From contig JAYMTJ010000017.1 in assembly GCA_036897525.1 (NCBI GenBank), positions 1-64,000 on the forward strand: a DNA stretch of 64,000 nt. The letters are read 5' to 3'. The position numbers were made by a program, and so were the translations under genes. Below are positions 13,003 to 25,259 of the stretch, piece after piece; within the stretch, counting starts at the first letter, position 1; every line of letters begins with the position of its first letter. The stretch is from Pelargonium x hortorum (Eukaryota; Streptophyta; Magnoliopsida; Geraniales; Geraniaceae). Below the pieces are notes generated by a model. It saw only the letters and a program-made list of their open reading frames with translations, made no database searches and was not told the origin of the DNA.

Positions 13003-16000
13003 TACGTTGTACCAACTCGATACACAGGTATTTTCTTTTGATATAAACCTTATAAAATAAAATAAAACCAACGAAATTCAATTATAAGACAACCGACGTA
13101 CCAGACTCACTCGAAACTTAATACTAAGACTTTGCTAACCTGTTAATAGACACTTAATACTGCTAATATGGGATTTTAGAAACTAATTTGCTATTCATCC
13201 TACAAATTGACTGACTCTTTATATAAGATATTCTATAATCTTGACGTTTGTTTTAGGCTCTAAGACTCGGGGTTTAGGTGCTTTAGATATGTAACAACTC
13301 CCAAGAAATAGAAGGAAAACTCTTCTTTACAACCCTTACTACTCTCAGGGTAATCCCATAGTCTGGTCTATACCTACCTAAGCTTACAGTTCCTTAGAGC
13401 TTACCTTTAAGATTAAGAGTACCCTTTGTTAGAAAAACTCACAGGAGAGTCTCGTTAAGAGTAGATGGGTTTTGCAAGCAAGCAAGTTAGTCAGTTTCTT
13501 CGGTATCTTAGATTGGGCCCTACTTAGGAGTGTTATGGGATAGGACTTGCTTTCATGGTAGCAGTTAAACTCTAGCTATGTTCTCTAGTGCACACTACCA
13601 AAAATCAGGAGAACCTGCCTTACCAACTACCTAAGACTTTCACTTTCCTCGGCCAAACTCCTTGAAAATCCTTGTGATTTAGAAGAGTCTAGGTGCTACA
13701 CGTCACTTACGAAATTTCAGATACTCGCAAGTCTAACACTCACTAAGAAAACTAACAGACACCACAAGACATTCTCAATAGGAAAATCTCAGACACTTTA
13801 CTTCTCAACTAAGAGACCATTTGTTTGAGCTACAGTTACTAATAATAGAAAATCTTAACTAAACTAAGTCGGCTCATGCGCCTTCAATTCCGGAGTAAAG
13901 CTGTAAAAGAAGGGCTGATTACGCTCTATATAAATAGAAATTCGAGACGGCTCTTCACTTCAATATTAAAGAATACCTGGAGTTTGCTTTTCTGTAGGAT
14001 CAAAAAAGGGTACATACAATATTTTCTTTGGACTAACTATCCCCCGACTCTAAGTCCTGTGAAATACATATTTGGCGCAGAACTTAAAAAGCACTCTTTT
14101 TATCCGTACCGTATTTAATTTAACGTTAACTAATTAAGTGTGGTATTAGGTGTGCTTAGTTACTATAATCAATTAGGTTCAATCTGAGTCTTATTTCTTG
14201 AAAGAGAGTACCCACACAATATAGGACAGTTACAATAGGAAAGACTTTCCTAACCTAACTAGAACGAAATGAAATTCTAAAAGGTATTTCAAATAAGATA
14301 TTTTACTATCCTGAGTAACGAGAGGTACTCTTTTCCTTGAATGCGGGTAATCCTAAGTTTTTTCTTAAGTCTAGCAGAAATTTTCTATCAAAAAGAACTT
14401 TCCAGTGCTTTATCATGACTTGTTGAATTAGATATGAATAGGGTGTTTCTTTCGTTCACCTTCATTTTTTTGTATTAGTAATTATAGAGCTCTCGATTTC
14501 CTTTATTAAAACCTCTTCTTGTTTCCTAGTTATGGATTTTTGTTCTAGTGCATGTAAAACTTCTCTTGAGCTGTTTATATTAGTCAGAACTTCTCTTAAT
14601 TATTTCAAATTGAGTTAGCAGGAATTTTGTTACTTTACCTTAATTTCCGGACTCTCAAGGAGAACTCCGGCTACTTAGCACTCCAGAGTATAATACATCT
14701 ATAACCTGTATTATTAAGAGATCATTAAAGTATCCAAGTTACCTGGTATAGTATATACGGTGGCGCGCCTCATCGAAACCAGAACCTAAATTCTAAATGA
14801 TATGTTAATGAAATCGCTTAGATAGAGAATAAAAAAAATCTGACTTATTGGCTTGTGGGTTGCTTTAAATACTAGGAATAAGAGAGACCGCTTGTAAAAA
14901 AAAAAGAAAGAAAGAGCTATACCTCAACTCAAGTTTGTTAACTAATAAACAAGATCCTTATTTCAAAATAAAATAGGCTACAATAGGAAGACTTATTCCC
15001 TAAAAGAAGTTCTTTCTTATTAAATTAAGAAATAGCTTTATGTAATAAGTTTAGTTTTGTTCCTTACTTACTTTAAGAAATAAGATAACTCTTTCATAGT
15101 ATAACCCCCCAATCAGATCAGAGTCAATCTAAGAATTAAGCTAGATTAGATCCTTTTACACCCTTAGTCAAGATATTCGAGTAATGATAATAAAACTTGC
15201 TAAACACCGACTAGTCTGATTGGTAAACAAAAAAGGTAATAGAAACTAGCATTTGTGTTTACTAACAGTAATTTGTTTACTTAGACTTAGGCGGGGGCTC
15301 TCGTTCAATAGAAACAATAGAAAAGAAATAAAACATTTTAAATTACCAAAGGATCCCAAAACCTCGAGCTTAATATAATACTTAAATATAATAAGTGTAT
15401 TTTCCTCTGAATTCCAAACAAAATCAAAATGGGTGTAGAAAGCTCTCGACGTAAAGAAAGAAGTATATACAAAAAAAAGGAAAATCTCAGATACTCCTAA
15501 AGATCCCTTCAAAAGCAGCACCTAGCTCCTTGTTAGAGTGCCCGAATACAAACCACCTTAATCCGAGCTTGCAGAAATTAGCATACTAGCGTTTGGTACT
15601 TTATAAAATTGTCTTTTTTTTTTCCTTGTTTAACTAGAATATCTCTTCAATTAGGTCTTTTTTGTTACCTACACGACGTATAACCATTTCTATTTGCTTT
15701 TCTGAATCCGGTGCTTTATATTATATTAGGTCTCTCTCAAGCTAGAATTAAACCGAGCCACTAAGTTAGTAGGCATGTCCCTTATAATCAAATTCTTTTT
15801 AGAAGCTGGGTTTTTGGAATTTCTTTTATAAGGGAAAGTAACAATTACAAGCTGTTGCTCTTAAGTGATTCAGGGCTTTATAAGGGATCCAAAGTAAGGG
15901 ATAAACTGTTTACCTTTCTAATCTGGTACAAGTCAAATCCTTGCTAAAGTTCTATAAGCACCTTAACTCCGAAGTTTCGGTAGAACATTTCTTAATCTCT

Positions 16001-18000
16001 AAATACAGTACTCCTACGACTCTCTGCTTACTCTCTATCCAAGAACCCGACTTCAAACCAACGCTTTATTTTTTATCTACTTTTTTTGTAATATCTTGAG
16101 ACTTATATTTATGCCCAAATCTATGATTCTTCTACGGATAGTTCTTTAGTTTAAAGCATTCCTTTTGAGTGAGGAAGCTGCAAATATCTTAGTCCGTGCA
16201 CTTTTTCGACAAGTCCAAGGCTGCTTATCCGTTTAGATTTAGGTATTTGCTTTCGCAGGATTTCGAGAAAGTACGCAGGGTAACTTAAATATCTGATGGG
16301 AAAAGCAGGTTATCATAGCTTACTTTTTACTAGATTCAAACTTGTGTTCAGTATAGACGATAAAGGGGTACTTCCTTATTATCTTATTTAACTAGTGGGT
16401 GCTGCTTTAGCTTCAGAAGCTTATATTATATAGTGTGTGTAACTCACCTGCGCCTATAAATCTAATTAATTACCGATATGATGTATATTTACTAGAATTG
16501 CTGGTCAAATCTCAAATCAAGGAGTACTTATTAAAGAAAGTAAACGAGGAATTCAGAGAAAAGAAACTATTCGAAGAGAGATAAAGTGAAAGTCCCTTGT
16601 TGATTAAATATTCCCTCACCTCTCAAGGCTAACTTTAACTTCAAGAAACTTTGAAAGGATTTTCTCTATTGCTTTATTTGTAAATCCCGTGTACAATATA
16701 CTACAATCAATGAAGAAAGCTTTTGTAAGAAACCTTGTTGTTATACCGCATTTATAGTATATAGTAAACTCTTTAGGTTTAATCTATAGAGCTCTTATTC
16801 AGTTTCTTCTCTAGGCGTTGGTTTATAAGGCACTTAGTAAGCAGCAATACTTTAACAAAAGCAGCTTATAATTTGTTCCTTAAGTTTTTTCCCATCCTAA
16901 TAGTTATATAGAATTCCTGTGTCTACAGTAAGCTCGGAACTGCTCGAATGAAAGGGAAGGCTTTCTCCTTATGTACAATGCACTTATGTTCCCCCTTTAC
17001 TATATATATTATAAGGGTGCTTTTGTAAGACTACATTATTACGTGATTGTTAGGCAGCCCCCTTTTGTGGTAACTTAAATATAGGAAATAATAAGCATAA
17101 ATTCCAGCTTAACTCTAAGAAATGTTCAGTATATAGACGCAAAAAAGAAAAGCACAATACGAATAAAAGCCAAAAACTAAAAAGTTTAGAGCAAGTGGTA
17201 TAAAGGTGTTTTTGCGCGTGAGAATATATCTATAATAAATATATCGCTGGAGTTTCCTGGAAAGGAATACCTTTAATTAGAAACCGAAGGCCTATTGAAG
17301 CTGTCTAAAAGAATTGCTATTTAGATGAGTCGACTAGTACTTTATGTTATTGCGTAAAATATCTTTTGTATGGTCCTAGCTTCCACAATTAAGTAAGTCG
17401 GATACTACCCGTTATATCCCGGGGAAAACTCCCTTTTTTCCTTAATGTAAAGTTAGCACTCATTTATATCTGCGTACGAAGAAGTGTTCTTTCTCTCTTA
17501 GATTGATCATAACCCCCGACGGTCCCTTTTGCCCATTTAAAATCTTTTTTAATTCTTGTATTTTCGATATTTTATAGAAATTTTTTCGTTTTAGTATAGG
17601 ATACATACGTTACTAAGTCCTATAAATTATACTAAAAAAACTTATCTAATCCTGAAAAGCATAGGTGTTATTTGTTTCAACGCAAAAAGAAAACCCATAG
17701 TTTAATCTTCCATTATTTATTGGTGACCCCTTTGACACAAATATTCAGTATGCTCTAGAGCCTCTTTGTAGTTATATTCTTTATGTCCTATATGATACTC
17801 CTCCCTACCCTAATCTTAACCGGGTATTCTATTACTGAGGTTATACTGTATTTCATGATTATAGCAAGAATCTAATGTAGAATACACTGAATAGGGATCA
17901 ACAAACTTATTTACTCTCCTTTTAGCTTCTGATGTCTTGAGCTTTTCATGCATACTTTATAAGGTATCTTTCATATAATATGATTTTTTTACTAAGTGTT
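13003..18000. other. Non-coding DNA, mixed then AT-rich
   Basis: An 80-codon frame at 13876-14118 (plus) and the window's longest frame, 91 codons at 15246-15521 (minus), lie here. Neither shows a domain, a plausible start context or codon texture different from its surroundings, and the minus one is interrupted soon after by stops. I see no RNA gene. 14.3-18.0 kb is uniformly AT-rich spacer. Confidence 0.5.
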
Positions 18001-18530
18001 TCGCTTTTAGGATAGGACTAGACTTTGTTTTGTTGCAATGCAAGTGAAATTGAAGGCAAGTGCAGCTTGTAGTTTTGTAAAGCATAGATACATGAACTGG
18101 AGTTGTTAGAGTTATAATGGAGGCATCTCTTTCCTTAGATAAAAGGTGTCAATACAAATTTCTTGGTGCTAATGTCCTTGTAAAGTATAACCGATTGTAA
18201 GGATTAGACTCTCTTTTCGAATTCTTTGGGATATCAAGGACAGTAGAAGAATCTCTTCTTGGATAGGAACATTCTTACTTAATATAGGTAGATTCTATAC
18301 AGTAAAGAAAGTAACAGATTCTAGTCTAAAGCATTTAACTGATTCTGATTCAGAGTTTTGGCCAAGCTGCTCTTGATTCAAAGAAAATATGTTCCTGTGT
18401 TCAAGGAAGTGCTGCTAATGGATTTCATTTAGGAGAACTCAATTAAGAAAATCCTGTAACTATAGGAAGTTATTGTCGCTTTGGGTATTCTATCCTTATT
18501 CGTTTCTAGTTGTTCGATAAAAGCGCTCTA
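18000..18530. other. Short G/T-rich block
   Basis: The texture matches 4.7-7.8 kb, and the block contains the second copy of the 19-bp repeat at 18053-18071. It directly precedes the oppositely skewed A/C-rich block, so the strand bias flips near 18.55 kb. There is no open frame of note. Confidence 0.45.
18053..18071 (+). repeat. Dispersed 19-bp exact repeat, copy 2
   Basis: Exact partner of 7512-7530, followed by a shared GTAAAGC. The flanks then diverge, so the pair is probably the best-kept part of an old longer duplication. Confidence 0.75.
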
Positions 18531-19608
18531 GTTTAGACATCTTTTACTGAAAACCCCCATAGACTTGTACTACATTTCCCCCGAGCCCCTTATATATCTC
18601 CTTATATCAGTGCAACGCAAGCAGACCCACGTACTTATTTTAGACAAACCCGTTTGGATGCATAACTAACTATAGATTTCAAATTAATAAGAGTCCCTTA
18701 TAGCTAAGCCAACTCCTTGTATTCATTATAAATTTTACCTCAGGCCACCGCCTATCCTTAGTTTTAGCAAAGATTTCCTACAAGGACTGCTACCAAGAAA
18801 CAAAGAAGATAATCAGGTTTTCTATATCTACTAGACATGAAAGTAAGGAATTTCTTTCTAGCTAGCTTTAGCAACATCATAGCTTTCCTTTAAGACTCAA
18901 GCAAGCACGCCTTTTCCAGTAGACATAGATCAGCTAACATTGACACATAAGAATCTTTCCTTGCTTTACAAACCCTGAAAGTAAGCTCCTATTTCCTAGC
19001 ATTGCTTACCTAAACAATTCATAGCAACAATGTTATCCTATTACAATCGGTACAGCACTCTCCTAAGGTATGGAAGCCTCCATGAGAATAATCTATACAT
19101 GTATGCGCGTTCTATTAATTCTTGATTGAACTCTTTAATACATTGACTCCGGAACTCTTAAGTAAGGAAAATCTTTCTCTTATCCTGTAACACCTGCAAT
19201 ACTCCTAGAAGAACTAATACAATCTTGTGAACACCTTTATTTAGCTGCACCTTCTTTAGAAACAGCTTGCTTTGGGCTGGGCTATCAAAGCTACACCGGC
19301 TCCGCTTACAAGATTTTAGACTAGAATATGTTATTCCTTTAGCTTGTCAATACACCTGACAGACTTTAGCCGGCTTATAGATCAAAGTTCCTTTAGTGAA
19401 TTAATACAGCAAGATAATCAGCTTACAAAAGAACAACTAAACAAGGGAATTCTCACTTCTTCATAAAGAAACTCCTGTAGAATAGGTGTTTTAGGAATGT
19501 CAAGACAATAACCAGGTCCATCAGAAGCAAATAATAAATAACTCCTTCCTAGCATGCTTTTACCCAGAATACCCAATAAGAAGACATTCATTTCACTAAA
19601 ACTACTAA

Positions 19609-19642
19609 ACTGGAACTCACTCATTAAGGAATTCCTTTTTTT
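19609..19642 (+). repeat. Degenerate direct repeat with 23424-23451
   Basis: ACTGGAACTCA, a short variable stretch and then TTAAGGAATTCCTTTT occur in the same order at 23424-23451. The copy here has four extra bases between the two halves. The second half contains the palindrome AAGGAATTCCTT, which could form a short hairpin. Confidence 0.5.
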
Positions 19643-19687
19643 AGAAGCTATTCTTTTAATGTCAGCCAGCTTTCCATTAGAATTTTA

Positions 19688-19732
19688 AACACCTTACTGT
19701 CTATCTAGAAGAGCTTCACTTGCTTTAGCTAC
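19688..19732 (+). repeat. Degenerate direct repeat, about 46 bp, copy 1
   Basis: This aligns with 22135-22181 at about 42 of 47 positions, including CTATCTAGAAGAGCT and CACTTGCTTTAGC, with two single-base gaps. It is one of the best-kept repeats in the window. The flanks do not align, so it is not part of a long recent duplication. Confidence 0.7.
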
Positions 19733-19749
19733 AACCCTGAATACAAAGG

Positions 19750-19771
19750 TACTTCTTAGATACTTCTTAGA
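19750..19771 (+). repeat. Tandem 11-mer, two copies
   Basis: TACTTCTTAGA is repeated head to tail with no change. It is a local slippage duplication about 20 bp from the repeat at 19688-19732 and just before the tRNA-like relic. Confidence 0.8.
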
Positions 19772-19784
19772 CTAGAGAATATAT

Positions 19785-19850
19785 TACACTGACAGGACTA
19801 GAACCCTTGGCATCGGGTTAGAAGGCCCTTGCTCTACCGACTGACAAAGA
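19785..19850 (-). pseudogene. tRNA-like relic with UCU in the anticodon position
   Basis: Read on the minus strand, AGTCGGTAGAGC (D arm) is followed by a loop CTTCTAA that puts UCU (Arg) at the anticodon, then by a T-arm-like AAGGGTTCTAGTCCTGT in which four of five stem pairs can form. The anticodon stem has only two sound pairs and the acceptor ends do not pair. The overall shape also resembles tRNA-Lys genes, differing in the anticodon. It is most likely a non-functional tRNA remnant. Confidence 0.4.
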
Positions 19851-20616
19851 AAAAACAAACTGTCAATACAAGACTGACAAAACTGCTCACTTTAATACTT
19901 AACTACATTGTATACATTAAGAAGTATTCAGGATGATCTATTAAATCTTTTATTTAAGTAATTTCAAAACTCTTTCTTCCGTTTCAGTTCCTTCAAAAAG
20001 CTATCCCACTCCTTTTCATTTCATTCAAAGCTATAACAATCCTCTTCACTTTGTTCAGAGCCATAAATTCCTCCTCAGTTAAGAGGAAATTACTAGGCTT
20101 GACCCTTTGAATGCCAACCTTTAAACCAAAATACACAGACTAGAAATAGAAAATAGAAACTGAAGTCTGTTAATAAGCTTCCCTTTGTTTGTACTGGAAA
20201 GCACTTACAACACAAAATAGGTACCGGAGGACATCCTGTTCATTAAACTTCCATCTGCAACACTTTCATAAATAGATGGTAACCTTCTCAAAGCAACCCT
20301 TCCAAAGACTAAAATACAACCTAGCGATACCGTTACCTGTTGACAGAATACAAATCTTCAATTTTCTGGGAACATAAGACGGAAACTTTCTAAGCTACTA
20401 AAGAAACTTAAGAAACCAACTACTTTTTAAGACTTTAGTTAGCAGAATCCGTAAGAAACTACTCTAACACTAAACCCCCTTAGTTAGAACTCCTGTTTAA
20501 ACTAACAGAAGGAAACTATTCCAATCTAAACAAGCTTGCCTTTTCCAGAACTACGAAAGCTATATTTACCAGCTATTAGAACAAATATTAGAGGTTCAAT
20601 CCTAAAGTATCTGTGT

Positions 20617-20651
20617 AATCCTAGGAATCTACTCTCAACATATAGAATCTC
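20617..20651 (+). repeat. Degenerate direct repeat with 22037-22079
   Basis: AATCCTAGGAATCT, then a CTC-containing link and ATAGAATCTC, occur in the same order at 22037-22079, where the link is about eight bases longer. It belongs to the phrase set that recurs through the A/C-rich block. Confidence 0.5.
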
Positions 20652-22036
20652 ACTGGCGGACAGGTTTCTCCTAGCTAGCATTCCTTAAGTTTTAGGTTCG
20701 AGCTGGCACTGTGTCACAAGATTGCTTTTTCATTCTCTCAAACTTTCTATCCTCAAGGAAATAAATAAGGGATATACTAAAACAAAGTATCTACTCTCAT
20801 CTCACAAAGGCGGATTTGCCAAGAGCTACCAAGAGCTGAACTAAGACTCGGATTTGAGAATACATTAATCTAAACTACAAAGACTGGAATACTGTTTTTA
20901 AAACCATTAGCTGCAAACTACAACTGCTAGAACCTGCTAACTATCAAGAACAAGTCAACTTTAGCTTTCATTGACTTCCCGCAATGAATGTCTGCTTTCA
21001 ATTAGCAACTTAGCTGCCAAGAAGTTCTACAATTAAATTAATCTTTCCTATTGCTAAACTATCTATTAGAGAAAATCCTAGCTAGGAATCTCCTATCTAA
21101 AATACCTAACTCAATTCTGTACTCTAAGGGAAACAGCTCCAATAGAACAGGTGCTACTATAATATAATAAATAGAGTGACTTTCTACAAGATAGGAAAAA
21201 TCCTATCACTTAACTCAAAGGAATCTCAAAAGAAATAAATACCTAGCAATACAAAACCCAGAACTTTAGCCTCAGCTATCTAGACTAGAAAACTGAAATA
21301 TTAAATATAGCACTTTCAATTCGTAAAACCCTGAAACACAGAAAAGTAGCCAAATCTCCTTAAAAGGACCTCGTGCTCTTAGTCTGCCTGCCTTAGAGAT
21401 AGACTTCTGACCTATAGGAGTTACAGTAGAGATAGATACTTACACGAGTTAGTAATTAGTATAGAGGGAGACTGAATGCCTTAATGCTTTAGGGGGCCTC
21501 TCTTTATTTAAGCCTGTTCTTGTACTATTAGTATTTGTATTACTTATAAAGGGGATAGATTACTCATGTCCTATGTAGCTAATAAAGAGCAAACTAACCT
21601 TCTACAATGCAAAATACATCCTTCTTACCGAGTAGAATAGGAGGTTAGGGCACAATACTATATTATAGATAAAACACCTCACACAATGACACCTATTCCA
21701 AAAGGAAAAACAGGCTCTCAAAAATACAAATATTACTTTTGTTTCAACTCCTTAACTTTATATTCCGTAAAATCTTACCTCTATTTACTATCCTGAACCT
21801 AATTGGAGGGAACTCAATTCCTATTAAATTCCTAAAATGAATAATGAAAGCAAAAGCTTGTCTAGAAAACCTATAAAATAAGCCACAAAGCAAATAAAAC
21901 TCGGAAGGAATACATTATCGGAAGAGTAGCTTATTAGAACCTAGCTTGCAAACCCTGATAATCTGGTTTATTACCGTCACTAATTATCGGAACCATTCAG
22001 CGATCAGAGAGTCTAAAGTAAACTATCTATTCTATA

Positions 22037-22079
22037 AATCCTAGGAATCTCAACTCAGAATATCGAACAATAGAATCTC
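22037..22079 (+). repeat. Degenerate direct repeat, partner of 20617-20651
   Basis: It carries AATCCTAGGAATCT and ATAGAATCTC with a longer middle. The distance to its partner (about 1.4 kb) differs from that of the 19688/22135 pair (about 2.4 kb), so the two pairs do not come from one simple duplication. Confidence 0.5.
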
Positions 22080-22134
22080 CACCTTTTCTTTTAGCAGCAA
22101 CATCAACAGCCTGGTTTCATTAAGACTTTGGATT

Positions 22135-22181
22135 AACACCTTTACAGTCTATCTAGAAGAGCTCCACTTGCTTTAGCCTAC
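22135..22181 (+). repeat. Degenerate direct repeat, about 46 bp, copy 2
   Basis: Partner of 19688-19732, with AACACC, CTATCTAGAAGAGCT and CACTTGCTTTAGC in the same order. It lies 56 bp after the copy of the other repeat that ends at 22079. Confidence 0.7.
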
Positions 22182-23423
22182 TTGACTAGCGAAGGTTGTA
22201 TCCTGTCTTAGATTGGTTCTAAGGTTCCTAGAAATTAGTACAACCAGAATAAAACCCCAATTGACAAGTTAGGTGAAGTTTACAGAAGTAAAGCCCTCCT
22301 TTGCCATCTATCTAAATCGGAATCAAGATATGCCACGCTTACAAAAGAGAAGCCTCCATTAGAACACAGCAATCCCAACAATGAAAGTCATAAGCTATAT
22401 CATAAACTCAAAGGAATACTCATACAAATGAGAATACAATTCAGAGTTGTAAGTTCCTAAACACTAGAAAATCGGTTTAGGTATCCTGCTATTACAAGTC
22501 CAAGAAGATATTTATTGGATCGGAATGCTTCTAATGAAATTCACTAAAAGGAACTCATTTATTAGAAGCAACTCTTTAACTCAAGTTCATGGCATCTATA
22601 CAAAACAAAGTGTACAGAGCTAGCAGCAAACAACTAAGGTACAATTCCTATATTACTTATTCTCAGGATCCTTTAAGAAAACTAAGTTCTGGAATACAAA
22701 ATTCTAAGATTTCCGGCTAAACAGATAAAAGCTTTCTACAAGATAAACTAATTGGCTTCCAAAGAAATTGAATCGGGTTTCTGTCTTAAACGCCTTTAGT
22801 CAATCTCAGCCTCCATCTAGCTACTGAATACTGATTATCAGCAATGCATGTCATCTTAACCCAAAGGAAACTCAAGAATACAATACACTTTCTTTCCTAA
22901 TACAAAGGTCATTTGTTTTATTGGAATGTTCCCTTACCTCTAAGATTCAGAATCTTGTGAACTCCTAGCTTTTCCTATTCTATTTTTATCAGTTTATGTT
23001 AGCCTCTTATCTTTACTGGATCGGATTCTCTTGAGATGGGATAAGCTCTCCCTAGCTTTCACTTCCTAAGAGTTTAGCAACAGTCCAGTCCCAATAAATC
23101 CTGAACCTGCTTAACCCATTAGACATGAACTGGATAATTTAATTAGTACACTAAGAAAAATGCCTCAATTGACAGTTAGATGTTTTCCTTCGTTTAGCTA
23201 TATACTCATGCAATACCAGCACCAATCCTGAAGAAGTACATTGAATTTTCAACTCTTGAGGTGTGTGTTATTCTACCCAGTTAGGTATAATCTACCCTCC
23301 TTGGTACAACAAAACTAAGATACCCCGAAGGGATCAGAAAATCTGTTATCCTAAGTTACCTAAACAGAATAATACAAGAATCTCGGTTCAGGAATACATC
23401 AAATTCACCTTAAAATACAAAAT

Positions 23424-23451
23424 ACTGGAACTCATTTAAGGAATTCCTTTT
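23424..23451 (+). repeat. Degenerate direct repeat, partner of 19609-19642
   Basis: It carries ACTGGAACTCAT followed by TTAAGGAATTCCTTTT, four bases shorter than the partner. The palindrome AAGGAATTCCTT is intact. Confidence 0.5.
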
Positions 23452-24120
23452 CTCTTATCCTTTATTAGCCTGGAATCCCATTCCCATTAAAGTGAGTCTA
23501 AGCTCATAAGCTGTATCATAGCTTTCCAAAACCAGGAATTCGTTATCTTAAACTAAACTCCTTTCTTAGAAGCAATAGCAGCTGCATAGCTTGGCCTTAA
23601 CAAACCCAGAATTAGTACAACTTGCCCGAAAAGTACCTCATCCATCTAGCTTTAGATCATCGCTTTACATTAGAATCTTTAACACCTGGGTTACAAATTC
23701 ATGTCTCTATACTTTAGAGTACTACACCTCCTATCCCACTAGAACTAAGAGCTATAATTCTGAATATATTTACCCACTAAACCTACCTGATAGATCGGAA
23801 TAAAGTACAAGATAAACCATCAAGGACTTGCTTACAAAACAAAGGAAAGGGATACCTTGTTTCATAACAATTCTTTAGCTCCCAACCATAAAAGTAGCCA
23901 TAAACTCGAATACAAATATAAAGGATTATCTGCTTTACTGAATACAAAGACCTGGAAATTTTGATATTGTCAAGTCAGCCTTTGCACATAGACCTAAAAA
24001 CAAGAACAGCTTTCAACTGCTTTAAGTAAGAGTCGGATTTCTAGTAAAGACCTAGAATAGAACAAAAAGGATCTGTTATCTGAACACCTTTCCTAAAGCA
24101 AAATCAGTTAAGAGCATAAG

Positions 24121-24185
24121 ACAACTCCACCTCCAGCTGTTTGGTTAACAGTCAAGCGCTTTACCAACTGACAACTAAGCTAGAC
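24121..24185 (-). pseudogene. tRNA-Asn(GUU)-like relic
   Basis: On the minus strand CAGTTGGTAAAGC resembles a D arm and is followed by CTTGA-CTGTTAA-CCAAA. The loop CTGTTAA is the usual Asn loop, with GUU at the anticodon; three of five stem pairs can form. The T arm is not recognisable and the acceptor does not pair. A partial, decayed tRNA-Asn gene is the simplest reading. Confidence 0.35.
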
Positions 24186-24589
24186 TCCATAAAGTCAGTT
24201 CTCTCTTTACAGTAGGATCCTTTCCAAAGTCCTACTAATGAAAGCTAATACAAAAAAAAAATAGACTATATACGCGATTACAATGACTGAGTTGCTAAGT
24301 ACCAAAGCAAAACGAGTACTTTCTTATCTCTCTATTTCTAGATCTGGAGCTCAAGAAGGAAGAATTACTTTACACTTTTTTCTATTTCCTTGTGACTTAT
24401 AAACTTACCTAGAATCCTGTAACTACTTCTAAAGACTTTTAAGTAGGAAAATACCCTTATTAGAACCCAGACTCTGTATCTTGCAAGCTTTCCCATAGTC
24501 TTAGGAGTTTCACCGATACCTTCCTTCATAGCTAGACCTACACTCTTATAAATACGTTATAGCCCAGCATCTTCTAACTTACCTTGTTG

Positions 24590-24722
24590 TTTCCTAACAA
24601 AATCTTAATACCTGTTTTTTGTATTTTTCTACATCCTTGTTTTCTTAGTCTAGTTCTTGAGAGCCTTTTTTGTACCAGTAGCTATACTCTTCTTTCTACA
24701 GAGTCTTCTGTAGCGGAATCCC
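24590..24722 (+). repeat. Pyrimidine-rich module
   Basis: This segment is rich in T and C and shares short phrases with other modules in the window: TCTTAATACCT (24603-24613), CTTAGTCTAG and GTAGCTATACTC. One frame would give a strongly hydrophobic peptide broken by two stops. It may be a diverged member of a dispersed family, or a scrap of a membrane-protein gene; the sequence alone does not decide. Confidence 0.3.
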
Positions 24723-24738
24723 TTCTAAGCTAAAGCCT

Positions 24739-25254
24739 TCATTCGCAAGTGAATACCGTCTCAAAATCCAATCCATGTACTATCTTAGAAACCTTCCAAC
24801 GCGGTCGAAGGGGAAGGTGAACTACTGCACACTGAACCAGAATAGTATTGAAACAATTCTTGCTGCTAGGTAATATCTGTATCTCATAAGTTCCGGCTCT
24901 AACTTCAGGAGCTGTACCAATTGCCAAGTCCTTTCTTATTAAAGGAGAGAAACTTGATAGAATTAGAATAAAGGGAACAAGGTCCAATATCTATATTTAG
25001 ACTATAAAGTTTAAACTCTGCAAAGATGGAAATAGGATAACATAGAAGGATTCCTTGAGTCTTTTTTTTATAGGTCTTGAAACCTTAATGAAGTCCTTTA
25101 TTCCGAGCAGCTCTTCTTTCGTAGCTCTTCCTCGCGAGTCTTTCTCAATTAACTCAAGTAAGTATAAGCCAAATTCCTCAGTAGTTTCATTCCTTATTCT
25201 TGCTTGTATAATAAATAGAGCTCTCTTATTCTGTTGAGTCGTACTTTGGATCAT
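24739..25254 (-). pseudogene. Unidentified 172-codon frame with two central stops
   Basis: On the minus strand one reading frame runs from 25254 to 24739 and is closed only at two places, four codons wide (24988-24999). The first half (85 codons) holds a charged, helix-like stretch with RIRNETTEEFGLYLLEL and a lysine/arginine-rich part. The end of the first half and the start of the second half are hydrophobic (FYVILFPSL, then LVPFILILS). The second half (82 codons) lacks an ATG; its apparent start is TTG. I recognise no family. A frame this long with only one interruption is mildly unusual here, so a decayed gene or plasmid-derived frame is possible, but chance is not excluded. Confidence 0.25.
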
Positions 25255-25259
25255 TCTTT

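Larger units (their letters stand above)
18550..24590. repeat. Long A/C-rich block with internal degenerate repeats
   Basis: The plus strand is enriched in A and C over about 6 kb, the mirror image of the 4.7-7.8 kb texture. Phrases such as CCTAGGAATCT, GGAACTCATT and AAGGAATTCC recur, and at least three degenerate direct-repeat pairs lie inside (19609/23424, 19688/22135, 20617/22037). Two tRNA-like relics on the minus strand sit at 19785-19850 and 24121-24185. Frames at 19418-19624 and 23591-23803 are of chance size and show no motif. Confidence 0.5.

Noticed and set aside
15246-15521. Longest open frame (91 codons, minus)
   Set aside because: Its length is within chance expectation, it has no domain or distinctive composition, and it sits in uniform AT-rich spacer.
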